From JAADHY01 sp964428935 (GTDB lineage: Bacteria > Planctomycetota > Planctomycetia > Planctomycetales > Planctomycetaceae): a stretch of DNA of 6,603 nucleotides. The translations under genes and the position numbers were made by a program. Shown here piece after piece: positions 6,186 through 6,603 of the stretch. Every line of letters starts with the position of its first letter. The first letter of the stretch is position 1. The stretch lies in assembly GCA_964428935.1 (NCBI GenBank), contig CAYSAG010000290.1, forward strand, positions 1-6,603. The letters are read 5' to 3'. The notes beneath the pieces are model-generated. The model ran no database searches. It saw only the letters and a list, made by a program, of their open reading frames with translations, and had not been told where the DNA came from.

Positions 6186-6197
6186 GCGGCCGGCCGC
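6186..6197. repeat. 12-bp perfect GC palindrome just past the gatB stop
   Basis: GCGGCCGGCCGC begins 4 nt after the gatB stop codon on the minus strand. A loopless palindrome can only form a short stem. On the minus strand it is followed by AAAAA rather than T, so it is not an intrinsic terminator. A role at the transcript end is possible but unproven. Confidence 0.25.
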
Positions 6198-6201
6198 GGG
6201 G

Positions 6202-6603
6202 TTACGAGGTCAGTTTGTCGACGAGCATTTGACGGACCAGTTTCGGGTCCGCTCCTTTCACCTCCCGCATGACTTCACCAATCAGCCGCCCAATGGCTGC
6301 CTGCTTGCCGTTGCGAAAGTCGTTTGCAGCCTTTTGGTTGCGAGCAATGACCGCCTCAATGACCCCTTCCAACGCCCCGGCGTCGGAAATGATGGCCAGC
6401 CCACGCTCCTCGATGATTTGGTCGATTCGTTCCGTGCTGGGCGGCGTGCCTTGGTCGGCCTGAGCCAACAGTTCGGCGAAGACGTCGCGAGCCCCTTTCG
6501 TGGCTAGTTCGTTGCGGTGGATTTTCTTCAGCAGGTAGGCCAGCTCCGTCTCGCGAATGGGAAACTGGTCGATTGAGATTTTTCGCTGGTTCAGCTCGCG
6601 AAG
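6202..6603 (-). CDS. gatB: Asp-tRNA(Asn)/Glu-tRNA(Gln) amidotransferase subunit B, C-terminal part
   Basis: The frame is open from the right edge of the window to TAA 6204-6202 and gives 133 residues; the 5' part lies outside. GatB, with GatA and GatC, converts mischarged Glu-tRNA(Gln) or Asp-tRNA(Asn) to the amidated form. The visible part holds the end of the helical linker and the YqeY-like tail domain that contacts tRNA. Motifs are LAYLLKKIHRNELATKGARDVF (split here as LAYLLKKIHR and NELATKGARDVF, visible residues 21-41), ERGLAIISDAGAL (66-78), VIARNQKAANDFRNGK (85-100) and AIGRLIGEVMREVKG (103-117), then DPKLVRQMLVDKL. The NGK, then a glycine-containing helix, and the KG-x-DP-x-LV ending are typical of GatB. 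A shorter reading starting at TTG 6468 is only an internal codon. The next minus-strand gene begins 347 nt downstream, so no tight operon is evident. Confidence 0.93.
   Translation of the reverse strand, partial: LRELNQRKISIDQFPIRETELAYLLKKIHRNELATKGARDVFAELLAQADQGTPPSTERIDQIIEERGLAIISDAGALEGVIEAVIARNQKAANDFRNGKQAAIGRLIGEVMREVKGADPKLVRQMLVDKLTS

Larger units (their letters stand above)
5855..6201. other. Intergenic gap upstream of the cystathionine gamma-synthase-like gene
   Basis: About 350 nt lie between gatB and the next minus-strand gene. No frame gives a credible protein. The gap holds four GC-rich inverted repeats: 5881-5904, 5909-5939, 5970-5996 and 6186-6197. I looked for a SAM riboswitch, as expected for a methionine gene, and did not recognise one. 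A promoter for the downstream gene should be here, but no convincing -35/-10 pair was found. Confidence 0.5.

Noticed and set aside
6079..6507. Plus-strand open frame of 142 codons
   Set aside because: It is antisense to gatB, whose minus-strand frame has clear family motifs.

Overview
The window looks like ordinary chromosomal DNA from a GC-rich bacterium, most likely a member of the Planctomycetota. The points for this are a secreted formylglycine-type sulfatase of a subtype common in that phylum, widely spaced single genes with long non-coding gaps, and a C-terminal GatB piece that implies the indirect (GatCAB) route to Gln-/Asn-tRNA. The phylum call is inferred from memory of these families and was not tested by a search.

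Layout, left to right. Positions 1-131 hold the last 42 codons of a class III PLP-dependent aminotransferase (+). A gap of about 360 nt follows, then a single-domain CheY-like response regulator (491-943, +). A small candidate lipoprotein (984-1268, -) converges on it, and a good-looking + strand intrinsic terminator lies just upstream of that lipoprotein's start. After a gap of about 550 nt comes a small SAM-dependent methyltransferase (1818-2414, -). It is divergent from a secreted sulfatase (2782-4254, +) across a gap of 367 nt. The sulfatase converges on a 501-aa Cys/Met-metabolism PLP enzyme (4349-5854, -) whose N-terminal third looks like that of fungal cystathionine gamma-synthases. A hairpin-rich gap of 347 nt separates this gene from the C-terminal part of gatB (6202-6603, -), which runs off the right edge.

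The genes do not form an obvious operon or a shared pathway. No adjacent same-strand pair is closely spaced, and each gene probably has its own transcription unit. Functions range over amino-acid metabolism, signalling, the cell envelope, sulfated-substrate breakdown, methylation and translation. I saw no mobile element, CRISPR array, tRNA, rRNA or phage gene.

I found no convincing new multi-gene system. The items most worth a second look are the fungal-like cystathionine gamma-synthase with its hairpin-rich leader, and the terminator placed so that response-regulator mRNA would run fully antisense through the lipoprotein gene.
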